A DNA stretch of 31,781 nt from the NCBI GenBank assembly GCA_913009765.1, contig CAJVYT010000009.1, positions 1-31,781 on the forward strand. Direction: 5' to 3'. Origin of the DNA: an uncultured candidate division Zixibacteria bacterium (GTDB lineage Bacteria > Zixibacteria > MSB-5A5 > GN15 > FEB-12). Shown here in pieces: positions 7,428 to 16,058 of the stretch. Numbering within the stretch: position 1 is the stretch's first letter; each line of letters begins with the position of its first letter. The position numbers and the translations under genes were made by a program. A model generated the notes under the pieces. That model worked only from the letters and a program-made list of their open reading frames with translations, did not search any database and was not told where the DNA came from.

Positions 7428-8618
7428 ATGAACATAAAAAACAAAATTTTTACAGAGAGTTATAAAACAATGAGTGCTGAATTTAAACATATTGATTTAA
7501 AACTTGTGGAACCCGCTTTTAATTCCAAGTTGACAAGTCTTATTATGGAATTGGACTACTTAAGAAAGAAAAAATTGGGTGGGTCTACACATCCTCTTAT
7601 TTTCTTTCAATTAAAGTATATTTATCATCTTTTAGAAAGTATTGGTTCGGCACGAATTGAAGGGAATAGAACCACAGTATCAGAGTTTATTGAATCAATC
7701 ATTGGAAATAAGATTTCTGAAGATGAAAAAAAAATTGAAATTAATAATATGACTGAAGCACATAATTTTATTGATGAAAATATCATTGATTCAACAATTG
7801 ATAGAAAGTTTGTAAGTGAAATTCATAAAATGGTGGTCAAAAACTTGTCAGTTTCTGGAGAAGGTAGTAATAACCCCGGATGTTATAGAAAAAAGGATGT
7901 CACCATTACCCATTCAGAGCATAAACCACCAAATACAATTTTAGTGGCAGGATATATGGATAAATTGTTTTCATTCCTTAATTATAATGATGCTCCTCCT
8001 CAGTATGACTTATTAAAAACTGCTATTGTTCATCATCGTTTTGCATGGATTCATCCCTTTGACAATGGAAACGGTCGAACAGCTCGACTATTAACTTATG
8101 CGATGCTTGTTAAACAAGGTTTTAATGTTAAAGCAGGTCGAATAATAAACCCTACTGCTATTTTTTGTGTGGATAGAGATGACTATTATGAAAAATTATC
8201 TATGGCTGATAATGGTCAAGAATCTTCAATGTTAGTTTGGTGTGAATATGTTCTTGCAGGATTAAAAAAAGAGATTGATAACATTGATAGATTATTAAAT
8301 TATCAATTTCTTGCAAAAAATATTTTACTACCGGCAGTGAAGTTCTCATTAGAAAAAAAACTGATTACTCCAAACGAATTTAAAATTCTGAATTTAGCTA
8401 TTAATAAGAGAGTTATACAAGCTGGTGAGATTAAAAAATTATTTCCTAAGAAATTAAGTCCTGAAATTTCTCGTATGATTGGTAGACTTAAAAAGAAAAA
8501 AATGCTACTTACTGAAAAGGAAAATTCAAGAAAATATCTACTACGTTTTGATAATAATTATCTTTTAAGAGGTGTTATTGAGATGTTAGATAAACATGGT
8601 TTTTTACCAATAAAATAA
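7428..8618 (+). CDS. Fic family protein, class II (self-inhibited AMPylase type)
   Basis: The protein has about 396 residues. Fic enzymes transfer AMP or similar groups from nucleotides to hydroxyl side chains of target proteins. The catalytic motif HPFDNGNGRTAR is complete (about residues 209-220). The N-terminal Fic_N domain carries SARIEG (about 74-79), which fits the (S/T)xxxE(G/N) inhibitory helix, so this is the type with built-in inhibition and no separate antitoxin. The C-terminal region (about 305-370) is Lys-rich and has the spacing of a winged helix. ATG at 7428 is used here; ATG at 7470 after GAGAG is an alternative. The gene is AT-rich, stands alone and is preceded by repeated motifs. 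Confidence 0.9.
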   Translation: MNIKNKIFTESYKTMSAEFKHIDLKLVEPAFNSKLTSLIMELDYLRKKKLGGSTHPLIFFQLKYIYHLLESIGSARIEGNRTTVSEFIESIIGNKISEDEKKIEINNMTEAHNFIDENIIDSTIDRKFVSEIHKMVVKNLSVSGEGSNNPGCYRKKDVTITHSEHKPPNTILVAGYMDKLFSFLNYNDAPPQYDLLKTAIVHHRFAWIHPFDNGNGRTARLLTYAMLVKQGFNVKAGRIINPTAIFCVDRDDYYEKLSMADNGQESSMLVWCEYVLAGLKKEIDNIDRLLNYQFLAKNILLPAVKFSLEKKLITPNEFKILNLAINKRVIQAGEIKKLFPKKLSPEISRMIGRLKKKKMLLTEKENSRKYLLRFDNNYLLRGVIEMLDKHGFLPIK

Positions 8619-8780
8619 ATTTCTGAATATTTACAATGAGACTCTTTTGGTGATGTTGAAATTAAACATGTGATTCAAGAGATAAAAAATCATAAAAATT
8701 TAATAATTTACTCTTCTCATAGAACTTCTTATATTTTTTATTGTTGGAAATTGATATAACAAAATATAGGAGTTTATAAT

Positions 8781-9161
8781 ATGAACAAAGCAAAACCGGA
8801 AACAACTGCCGCCGTATTGGGGGCATCACCTAAAGAAGACCGTTACTCATTTAAAGCAGTTCACATGCTCAAAGAACATGGATTTAAACCAATTCCGGTT
8901 CATCCTAAAGGACATGCTGTTGACGGTATTGAAGGTATAAAATCACTTGCTGATATTGATGCCGAAGTAGACACATTGACTATGTATGTGAATTCGGCGA
9001 TTTCTGATAAAGAATATAATAATATTATTTCTTTAAACCCGAGACGGGTTATTTTTAATCCGGGGTCAGAAAATCCAGCACTCGCACAAAAACTACAGGA
9101 TGCCGGAATTGAGGTTGTTGAAGCGTGTACATTGGTGATGCTTCAAACCAATCAATATTAA
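8781..9161 (+). CDS. CoA-binding domain protein (YccU-like)
   Basis: A 126-residue single-domain Rossmann protein of the CoA_binding_2 family. The nucleotide-binding start AAVLGASPKEDRYSFKA (about 10-26) is followed by PVHPKG, then by the conserved ending RVIFNPGSENPAL and VVEACTLVML. Family members bind CoA, but a defined reaction is not known. AGGAG (8768-8772) precedes the ATG at 8781 by 8 bases. It is followed 38 bases later by pheA on the same strand and may be co-transcribed with it. Confidence 0.88.
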   Translation: MNKAKPETTAAVLGASPKEDRYSFKAVHMLKEHGFKPIPVHPKGHAVDGIEGIKSLADIDAEVDTLTMYVNSAISDKEYNNIISLNPRRVIFNPGSENPALAQKLQDAGIEVVEACTLVMLQTNQY

Positions 9162-9199
9162 GTAGTGATAATTTATAATTTGTCGATACGTATATTATT

Positions 9200-10033
9200 A
9201 TGACAAACATTAAAGTAGCATTTCAGGGTGAACGGGGAGCCTTTTCAGAGGTAGCCGCTTATAATTTTTTAGGTAAAAATGTAACTCCAGTAGTGTGTGA
9301 TTCTTTTGCATCACTTTTTGATTATGTCGAAAAAGGCAAAGCAAAATATGGAGTTATCCCGATTGAAAATTCTCTTATCGGTTCAATTCATAAGAATTAT
9401 GATTTACTGCTGGAACGGAATCTCAAAGTAATCGGGGAAACATATCTTCGGATAAATCATTGTCTGATTGCCTTAAAAAAAGTACCGATTTCCAAAATTC
9501 AGAGAGTTTTTTCACATCCGGCAGCTTTGGAGCAATGTCGTTATTTTTTTGACACACATCCGACAATAGCACCTATTTCATACTACGATACTGCCGGAGC
9601 GGTGAAAATGTTGTCAGAAAGCGGTCTTACCAATGCGGCGGCAATTGCGAGTCCAAATGCCGCTGATACATATAAAATGCATGTAATCAGAAAATCTATT
9701 GAAGATGAAAAAACAAACTTTACGCGGTTTTTACTGCTTTCTAAAAAAGATAAAACGGTAAAGGGCATAACAAAAACATCAATTGTTTTTTCAATGAAAA
9801 ACGAGCCGGGAGTATTGTATAAAGCTCTTTCGGTTTTTGCTCTTCGAGATATTGACCTTTCAAAAATAGAATCCCGCCCTCTCCGTAAAAAAGCATGGGA
9901 GTATCATTTTTATGTCGATATCAAGGGGGCTGTCACAGAAGAAAGAGTGAAAAAAGCATTAGACCATCTTAGTGAGATTACCCATTTTATAAGAATTTTG
10001 GGTTCATATCCGATGGCAGATAATAAATCTTAG
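9200..10033 (+). CDS. pheA: Prephenate dehydratase
   Basis: Converts prephenate to phenylpyruvate in phenylalanine synthesis. This is the 277-residue monofunctional form, with no chorismate mutase domain. The catalytic domain begins VAFQGERGAFSE (6-17) and includes IPIENSLIGSI (53-63), HPAALEQCRYF (106-116) and the TRF motif (175-177). A C-terminal ACT domain (about 193-268) with NEPGVLYKAL (201-210) and ESRP (224-227) is the usual site of feedback control by phenylalanine. Its stop overlaps the stop of the convergent cytidylate-kinase-like gene by 4 bases. Confidence 0.95.
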   Translation: MTNIKVAFQGERGAFSEVAAYNFLGKNVTPVVCDSFASLFDYVEKGKAKYGVIPIENSLIGSIHKNYDLLLERNLKVIGETYLRINHCLIALKKVPISKIQRVFSHPAALEQCRYFFDTHPTIAPISYYDTAGAVKMLSESGLTNAAAIASPNAADTYKMHVIRKSIEDEKTNFTRFLLLSKKDKTVKGITKTSIVFSMKNEPGVLYKALSVFALRDIDLSKIESRPLRKKAWEYHFYVDIKGAVTEERVKKALDHLSEITHFIRILGSYPMADNKS

Positions 10034-10746
10034 CTATTTCCATTAATTCCAAGATGTTTTAGCTTTTCAAATTTTCCAAACATAGCTTTTTCGGCAACTG
10101 CTATAAGTTCTTCAATGTCGATATATTCAGCATTTATAACCAAATCATAATGTTTGGGATTGTCGATATCTTCACCGAAAAGTTTTTGGATAAACTCAGA
10201 ACGAAGTTTATCAGATGTCTCTATTTTTTCTACTGCTTCATCTTTTGATAATAGTTTATAATTAATTAGATTCTCAATCCGTTTTTCTTTTGGAGCTATA
10301 AAGCGGATATGGAACCCGTTTTTTCGTCCTAAAATAAAATTTCCGCCCCGTCCGACTAATATTACTCCACCGAGTTTTGACATTGCAAGAACAGTATGAT
10401 ATAAATGTCTGAAATAATCGGAATGGTCAATAGATTGTCCTGTTATAAATGTTTCTACCATAATTTCTATTTGAGAACGAAAGCGAGTGTCTAATGACTC
10501 AACAATCTGTTTTCTAAAACCTGATGAAAGACAGATTCGGTCTATAACTTTTCTGTGGAGCAGGTTATAGTCAAGCTGCTCTGATAAGCGGGAAGCAAAG
10601 TAGGAACCACGGCTTCCTTTTTGACGGCTGATTGTAATAATAGGCGGGATGGATGGTAAATTATCCGCAGATTTTGCCAATGTAGACTGTTCCAGTTCCC
10701 ATTTATGTAGTTGTCTGTTGATAATAGAATCAATTGTTGAGGTCAT
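10030..10746 (-). CDS. Cytidylate kinase-like family protein
   Basis: A protein of about 238 residues with the Cytidylate_kin2-type architecture. A P-loop-like segment follows ITISRQKGSRGSYFASRL near residue 40, LLHRKVIDRI comes next, and the central LVGRGGNFIL and HIRFIAPKEKRIENL are typical of the family. The usual P-loop reads GSGG; here it is GSRGSYFAS, so nucleotide binding may differ. A role in CMP phosphorylation is family-based, not shown. Start: GTG at 10755 or ATG at 10746. I prefer ATG because AAAGGTG sits 6 bases before it. It may share a transcript with the glycosyltransferase upstream on the same strand. Confidence 0.8.
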   Translation of the reverse strand: MTSTIDSIINRQLHKWELEQSTLAKSADNLPSIPPIITISRQKGSRGSYFASRLSEQLDYNLLHRKVIDRICLSSGFRKQIVESLDTRFRSQIEIMVETFITGQSIDHSDYFRHLYHTVLAMSKLGGVILVGRGGNFILGRKNGFHIRFIAPKEKRIENLINYKLLSKDEAVEKIETSDKLRSEFIQKLFGEDIDNPKHYDLVINAEYIDIEELIAVAEKAMFGKFEKLKHLGINGNS

Positions 10747-10826
10747 ATTTGACACCTTTCTTGCTTATTATTAAAATAAGCAGTATATGAAATTGATGCA
10801 ATACTTTTGTGTAAGTCATATTTATG

Positions 10827-12017
10827 CTATGCCAAAGCGTCTTTTACAATTTCTGCATATCTCTTGGCAAGCGGTTCAGACTGATATGTCTCTGTCGCAA
10901 AAATATGTCCTGCATTTGAAAGTTTTTGACGAAGTTCTGAATCCTCAGAAAGACGGAGAATTGCTTCGGCAAGTTTTTCAGGATTATCAAGAGGTACAAG
11001 CAAACCTGTTTTTTCATGCTCTATAATATCAGTAATACCACCGGAATCAGTTCCAATTACTGCCGCTTGGCAAAGCATAGATTCAGAGAGTGCTAATCCA
11101 AAACCTTCTTCAAAAGAGTTGAGAATAACTATTGATGTTTTGTTATAGATATTCCGAAGTTCCGCTTGAGGGAGAGGAGCGTGGATTGATATTTTATTAT
11201 TTAGACCTAATTTATCAATAAGAGATTCTATTTCAGGTTGTAATTGTCCTGAACCATATATTTGCAGTTTTAATAAATCGTTTTTTTTTGATACCAAAGC
11301 AAATGCCTGCACTAACTTATCTACCCGTTTTTGATCGGTGAATCTTGTTACGGCAACAAGTAAGTTGGCATCACGTTCTATTGTATCATCTTTGTAAAAA
11401 ATAGTTTCATCGTGCGGCATAGGAAGAATTTCTAAAACACTTAGAAGTCTCTTATCCATTTCTAATATACCTTTTTGCAAAAAGGATGAAACTACAGTCC
11501 AGGTTTTTAAAGTGAGGCAGAAGTTTTTTAAATAACGGTACAGCACAGAAAAATATTTTCGCATCAGCCTGATATCGGTTCCATGCGATGAGAGTATCAT
11601 TGGGAATTTAGTTTTTTTCGAGAGTGATTTCATCACCAATCCGGCAGGTACAAGCCAATGTCCGGCGATAATATCAATTTTTTCTTTTTCAATTATTTCA
11701 AGAGCATTGTTTTCAAATGCTTTTAAAAATTGTCTGAATTGAAAAATACCGCTTACCGAGCCTAAAACAAGTTTATGCATATTTCCCTGATAGGCGATAA
11801 TCTCTTTTTCGTCTTCTGCATATCGAAACCGATAAACTTTTACCCCATCCATCTCTTCATATTCTTTTAACTCGGGGGCGTGCGGAGCAAGAATTATCGG
11901 TTCTATATTGAATCGGTGCAGTTTTTTTGCCAAGAGTGACAAAAACACACCGGCATAATCTCCCGAAAATCTTGGATAGTTATGGGTAAGCATGAGAAGT
12001 TTAATCGGCTGTGACAT
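10827..12017 (-). CDS. Glycosyltransferase family 4 protein
   Basis: A 396-residue retaining glycosyltransferase of the GT-B fold. The N-terminal acceptor domain begins LLMLTHNYPRFSGDYAGVF (7-25), and SSHGTD lies at 143-148. The C-terminal donor domain contains VAVTRFTDQKRVDKLVQAF (221-239) and the E-x7-E motif in EEGFGLALSE (E304/E312), followed by GTDSGGITDII. It likely adds a sugar to a lipid or polysaccharide; donor and acceptor cannot be told. It is divergent from the squalene/phytoene synthase gene with a 78-base gap, so a link to isoprenoid lipid glycosylation is possible but unproven. No clear ribosome binding site precedes the ATG. Confidence 0.88.
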   Translation of the reverse strand: MSQPIKLLMLTHNYPRFSGDYAGVFLSLLAKKLHRFNIEPIILAPHAPELKEYEEMDGVKVYRFRYAEDEKEIIAYQGNMHKLVLGSVSGIFQFRQFLKAFENNALEIIEKEKIDIIAGHWLVPAGLVMKSLSKKTKFPMILSSHGTDIRLMRKYFSVLYRYLKNFCLTLKTWTVVSSFLQKGILEMDKRLLSVLEILPMPHDETIFYKDDTIERDANLLVAVTRFTDQKRVDKLVQAFALVSKKNDLLKLQIYGSGQLQPEIESLIDKLGLNNKISIHAPLPQAELRNIYNKTSIVILNSFEEGFGLALSESMLCQAAVIGTDSGGITDIIEHEKTGLLVPLDNPEKLAEAILRLSEDSELRQKLSNAGHIFATETYQSEPLAKRYAEIVKDALA

Positions 12018-12095
12018 ATATATATAGTAAAAAACATTAAGGTAAATTGAAATATAAATTTTTTAATGCTTTAAAATTTGTTATATTTAATTCTT

Positions 12096-13028
12096 ATGCA
12101 GAAAATAGATACATCATATCTGAATTTTTTAGAAAAACCGGAATTTACCGATATTCTCACTAATCCGATATTAGACATTGCTGCTCGGTTTTGGGAAAAT
12201 GACCGTTATAATGCTTTTAAAGTGTGCTACCGTTCTATGCGAATTATTGATGATTTGGTTGATGACCAAAAAACAGGCGGGCATACACTTACAAACATTG
12301 AGAAAAAACAGATTGAAAATATAATTCGAAATTGGACTGATGATTTTTCCAATGGAAAACGTACCGATGATTTCCAAACTGCACTTTTAGACATAAAAGA
12401 CAAATTTAAAATACCTCTGTGGACTTGGACAAGGCTTTCTCAGGCTATGATTTATGATTTGTATCATGATGATTTTACATCGTTTTTGGCTTTTTTACGT
12501 TATTCAGAAGGTGCCGCAATTTCGCCTGCCTCAATATTTATGCATCTGATAGGTGTTTCTCAAACTGATTCGGGCTATTCAACTCCAAAATATGATATTC
12601 GATTGGCAGCCCGTCACTTAGCTTTGTTTTCGTATATTGTGCATATTATGAGAGATTTTCAAAAAGATCAACTTGAAGGTCTTAATTATTATGCTTTAAA
12701 TCAGCTTAAAATTTTTAATGTAAAAAAAGAAGATTTGAAAAATGCTGCCGAGAGTGGGGAGTTGTCTGATAATGTGCGAAAACTTTTCAAGAGATATTAT
12801 AACTTTGCATCATATTACCGCACAAAAGCACGAAAAACAATAGACTCTGTATTGCCTTTTTTGGCACCAAGGTATCAACTTAGTTTGGAAATAATTTATT
12901 CGTTGTATAATCAAATATATACGCGAATTGATGTATTAAACGGCAATTTTTCAAAATCTGAATTGCTTCCGACCGCATCTGATGTTAAGTCTCAAATTGA
13001 TAAAACAGTAGCTGAATTTAATAAATAA
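12096..13028 (+). CDS. Squalene/phytoene synthase family protein
   Basis: About 310 residues; the family condenses two isoprenyl diphosphates head to head (squalene, phytoene or related). The first aspartate-rich motif is IIDDLVDD (about 50-57) and the second is MRDFQKDQLEGLNYY (about 185-199), where canonical enzymes read RDVxEDxxxGRxY. The D-x3-D pair is kept, but the following Arg is replaced by Leu-Asn. RYSEGAAISPASIF matches the usual 'YxxxVAG' helix region. The ATG at 12096 is preferred over an upstream TTG at 12078 because homologues begin near this point. No other carotenoid or hopanoid gene is in the window, so the product cannot be assigned. Confidence 0.85.
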   Translation: MQKIDTSYLNFLEKPEFTDILTNPILDIAARFWENDRYNAFKVCYRSMRIIDDLVDDQKTGGHTLTNIEKKQIENIIRNWTDDFSNGKRTDDFQTALLDIKDKFKIPLWTWTRLSQAMIYDLYHDDFTSFLAFLRYSEGAAISPASIFMHLIGVSQTDSGYSTPKYDIRLAARHLALFSYIVHIMRDFQKDQLEGLNYYALNQLKIFNVKKEDLKNAAESGELSDNVRKLFKRYYNFASYYRTKARKTIDSVLPFLAPRYQLSLEIIYSLYNQIYTRIDVLNGNFSKSELLPTASDVKSQIDKTVAEFNK

Positions 13029-13162
13029 AATTAAAACTTTTATGGAAGAAAAAATCTCTGCATTTGTATATATGATACAAAAGTAAGAATTACTGATTTT
13101 AAGGCTTTACACAAATTCGGTCTTAAATTAGTCTAAATTGTATAAGGATTAGGAGAATTACA

Positions 13163-14515
13163 ATGAAATATTTTATATCATGTTTTCTGCTTGTTATTGC
13201 CGTATGTACCGTTGCTGCTGATGAAATAGCAGTGACTGTGTATAATTCAAATTTGGGTGTTGTCTCAGAAACAAGAATTTTAGAATTTGAAAAAGGTATC
13301 CACGAATTATCTTTCAAAGATGTTCCGTCGGCTATTGACAGAACATCGGTTCGTTTTGAACTATTGAATTCAAATAAACATCTTTCGATATTAGAACAAA
13401 ACTATGCGTTTGATTTGGTAAATCCAAGTCAAATGTATCGAAAGTATATTGATAAAAATATCGAATTGGTTGACAAAAACGGTAATATCTTTTCAGGAGT
13501 TTTATTGGCATCCGACCGTGATGCGGTTACTTTGATGGATAAATCAGGTCGGATTAAAATTCTCTTGATGAATCAAATAACTGAAGTGAATTTTCCGGTC
13601 TTACCGGAGGGTTTAATTACCCGCCCAACTTTGTTTTGGAAATATAAATCTGATTTTAACGGCAAAGCTGATTGTAATATAAGTTATCAAACATCCGCTA
13701 TGAACTGGTCTGCCGAGTATGTAGGTCTTTTGAGTGCTGATGACACGAAGCTTGATATTAACGGGTGGGCATCAATAAATAATCAATCAGGTAAAACGTA
13801 TAAAGATGCGACTCTCAAACTTATTGCCGGTGATATTAATAGGGCGAATCAGGAATTGCGAGGAGGGCGTTTTTCAATGAAAATGATGACGACTGCTGTA
13901 GATGGTATGGCAGGTTTTAAAGAAAAATCATTTTTTGAATACCATATGTATACTCTTCCAAGAAAAGCAACTTTGGCAGATAAAGAAAACAAGCAAATAT
14001 CTTTATTTGAACCTGCCCAAACAAAGGCAGAAAAAATATTTTTATACAAACCGGATATAAATCCGAAAAAAGTTGAAGTTGCTTTGAAGTTCAGAAATTC
14101 AAAAGAATTCGGATTAGGGATGCCGCTTCCGGCTGGACGGTTCCGTTTGTTTAAAGCAGATGATGACGGAAGTAAAATTCTTTTGGGTGAAGACAGAATT
14201 GACCACACTCCAAAAGATGAGGATGTAACTATTAAAGTCGGGTACGCCTTTGATTTGACTGCTGAACAAAAAGTGCTAAACCAAAAACGTATTAGTTCAA
14301 ATACTAATGAACAGGAATTTGAAATTATACTTAAAAATCATAAAGATGAAGATGTTACGATAATAACTGAAAAAAAATTATATGGATACTGGGAAATTGT
14401 CGATGCTGATTTTGAATTTGTAAAAAAAGATGCTTCTACAATTAGATTTACACAAAAAATTGCAAAAAACGGCTCAAAAACTCTTAAATTCACAGTGCGG
14501 TTTAGTCACAGATAG
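13163..14515 (+). CDS. Exported DUF4139 domain protein
   Basis: A 450-residue exported protein. Residues 1-19 form a signal peptide with a predicted cut near VAADE. The sequence then starts with a beta strand, IAVTVYNSNLGVVSETR, and contains LFWKYKSDFNGKADCNISYQTSAMNWSAEY in parts typical of DUF4139 (mucoidy-inhibitor-like) proteins, ending in a beta-rich region up to FTVRFSH. The molecular function of this family is not established. AGGAG at 13151-13155 gives a clear start at ATG 13163. The downstream TPR gene on the same strand has its own promoter, so the two need not be one transcript. Confidence 0.8.
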   Translation: MKYFISCFLLVIAVCTVAADEIAVTVYNSNLGVVSETRILEFEKGIHELSFKDVPSAIDRTSVRFELLNSNKHLSILEQNYAFDLVNPSQMYRKYIDKNIELVDKNGNIFSGVLLASDRDAVTLMDKSGRIKILLMNQITEVNFPVLPEGLITRPTLFWKYKSDFNGKADCNISYQTSAMNWSAEYVGLLSADDTKLDINGWASINNQSGKTYKDATLKLIAGDINRANQELRGGRFSMKMMTTAVDGMAGFKEKSFFEYHMYTLPRKATLADKENKQISLFEPAQTKAEKIFLYKPDINPKKVEVALKFRNSKEFGLGMPLPAGRFRLFKADDDGSKILLGEDRIDHTPKDEDVTIKVGYAFDLTAEQKVLNQKRISSNTNEQEFEIILKNHKDEDVTIITEKKLYGYWEIVDADFEFVKKDASTIRFTQKIAKNGSKTLKFTVRFSHR

Positions 14516-14527
14516 GTTAAAGTTAAG

Positions 14528-14556
14528 TTGACATCTGATTTGATATATCTTAGATT
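14528..14556 (+). promoter_or_regulatory. Sigma70-type promoter for the TPR gene
   Basis: TTGACA (14528-14533) and TAGATT (14551-14556) are separated by exactly 17 bases. Transcription would start near 14563, giving a leader of about 35 bases before the TTG start at 14598. Assigned by match to the consensus only. Confidence 0.6.
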
Positions 14557-14597
14557 CCACTTTGAATTTAAACAGAATTTTATGTAAGGAGTTTATT

Positions 14598-15998
14598 TTG
14601 AAATTGATTAGAAACATAGCAATCGCAGCCCTCTTAGTTGCTTTAGTGCCTGTTTCCGGCTTTGCGGGGAAAAAAGCACGTAAATTACCGATGGGTGCGT
14701 ATATCAAATCTGCAAAGATAGATATTCTCTCCGGCGATTTAAAGCGGTACAAATCCGCTATTGCGATGCTTGATTCATTATTTATGTTTTATGGTCCGAC
14801 AGCCGAAGCAATTCAATTGCGGGGTGGTATGGAAGTTGATTATATCGATAAAGCAGCTAATTTAGATGAGAAAATGGAACATGTTAAAACGTTGGTTGCA
14901 TATATTGATACTCTACGCATGACTTGTGATAAAGACAATAAAGATGTCAAAAAGAAATACAAAAAAAACTGCGATAAATTAATTATAAAAAATGATTCAC
15001 TGATAGTAAAATACTGGCGTGAGTTTTATAACAACGGTATCAATATGATGAATGATAATATTGATTCTAAACAGGAAGAAATTGTTCAAGAAATAGCCAA
15101 TGGCACAGATTCTTCCGTTATCGCTCAACTTAAGGATATTTTACAAGCAGATGTTGATACTATTGTCGCCAATTTTGAGTTATGTATTGTTCTTGATGAA
15201 AGCAATGTGAAATCGTATATCGGCTTAGGGGCATTGTTTGAGAAATTAAAAGACTATGAGAAAGCTGTTAGTTGGCTCGAAAAAGGGCTTGATAAAACTG
15301 ACGATAAAGTAACGATTTTACAGACTATATCATATGATTATATCAAAATGGGTGACTATGCCGGTGCCATTCCGTATATGAGAGATTATCTCGAATTAGC
15401 TCCCGATGATGTTTTAACAATGGGCAATCTTGCGATTTGTTATAACAGTCAAAAGATGTATGACTCATCATTTGCTGTAAACAAAAGAGTGTTAGTTATT
15501 GACTCGGTGAATATTGATGCCCTCAGTTCGGTCGGTCATTATTTCCGTCAGCTTTTTATGAATGCAAATGATTCATCAAGAGCTTACAGAGAAGCAGGCG
15601 ATGATGCTTCTACAGAAAAATGGGAAAAAATTAAAAATTCTTATATCGATTCATCTTTAACGTATTATAAGAGAGTACTTGATGTAGACCCGAAAAATGA
15701 ACAGATTCAATTCTTATTTGCAACCTATAATTATTTTAAGTCTAATTGGAAATTAGCCATTGAAGGATTTAAGGCTGCTGCTGAAATTAATCCGGATGAA
15801 GCAGATTATTGGCGTTCATTAGGTGATGCATATATTCAAACAAAAGAATTTGATAAATCTGCCGCCGCCTATGAAAAAGTGGTAGTGATTGACCCGAACG
15901 ATAAAGTAATTTGGGATCAACTGGTAAGTTTATACAGTGAATTAAGAAAACCAAAAGATAAAGCTCGAGCCGAAAAACATCTTAAAGCATTAGAGTAA
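14598..15998 (+). CDS. Exported TPR repeat protein
   Basis: About 466 residues. The start is taken as TTG at 14598 because AAGGAG (14586-14591) lies 6 bases before it and the protein then begins with a clean signal peptide (MKLIRNIAIAALLVALV, cut near GFAG). Starting earlier would bury that signal. The first ~150 residues are charged and helical. From about residue 190 there are several tetratricopeptide repeats, for example KSYIGLGALFEKLKDYEKAV, VTILQTISYDYIKMGDYAGA and YWRSLGDAYIQTKEFDKSAA. It probably acts as a scaffold in the periplasm; no partner is evident. A hairpin terminator follows. Confidence 0.85.
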   Translation: MKLIRNIAIAALLVALVPVSGFAGKKARKLPMGAYIKSAKIDILSGDLKRYKSAIAMLDSLFMFYGPTAEAIQLRGGMEVDYIDKAANLDEKMEHVKTLVAYIDTLRMTCDKDNKDVKKKYKKNCDKLIIKNDSLIVKYWREFYNNGINMMNDNIDSKQEEIVQEIANGTDSSVIAQLKDILQADVDTIVANFELCIVLDESNVKSYIGLGALFEKLKDYEKAVSWLEKGLDKTDDKVTILQTISYDYIKMGDYAGAIPYMRDYLELAPDDVLTMGNLAICYNSQKMYDSSFAVNKRVLVIDSVNIDALSSVGHYFRQLFMNANDSSRAYREAGDDASTEKWEKIKNSYIDSSLTYYKRVLDVDPKNEQIQFLFATYNYFKSNWKLAIEGFKAAAEINPDEADYWRSLGDAYIQTKEFDKSAAAYEKVVVIDPNDKVIWDQLVSLYSELRKPKDKARAEKHLKALE

Positions 15999-16021
15999 AA
16001 AGATATATGTTTTAAAATTGG

Positions 16022-16050
16022 AAGCGGCAGGTAGCTATCTGCCGCTTTTG
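16022..16050 (+). terminator. Rho-independent terminator after the TPR gene
   Basis: AAGCGGCAG (16022-16030) pairs perfectly with CTGCCGCTT (16039-16047), loop GTAGCTAT, then TT and GTT. It ends only about 10 bases before the priA start codon, so priA has almost no untranslated leader free of this hairpin if it is read through. Confidence 0.85.
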
Positions 16051-16058
16051 TTATTTCT

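Noticed and set aside
7428..8618. Fic gene as part of a two-gene toxin-antitoxin pair
   Set aside because: The inhibitory helix motif is within the protein's own N-terminal domain and no small antitoxin gene lies before or after it.
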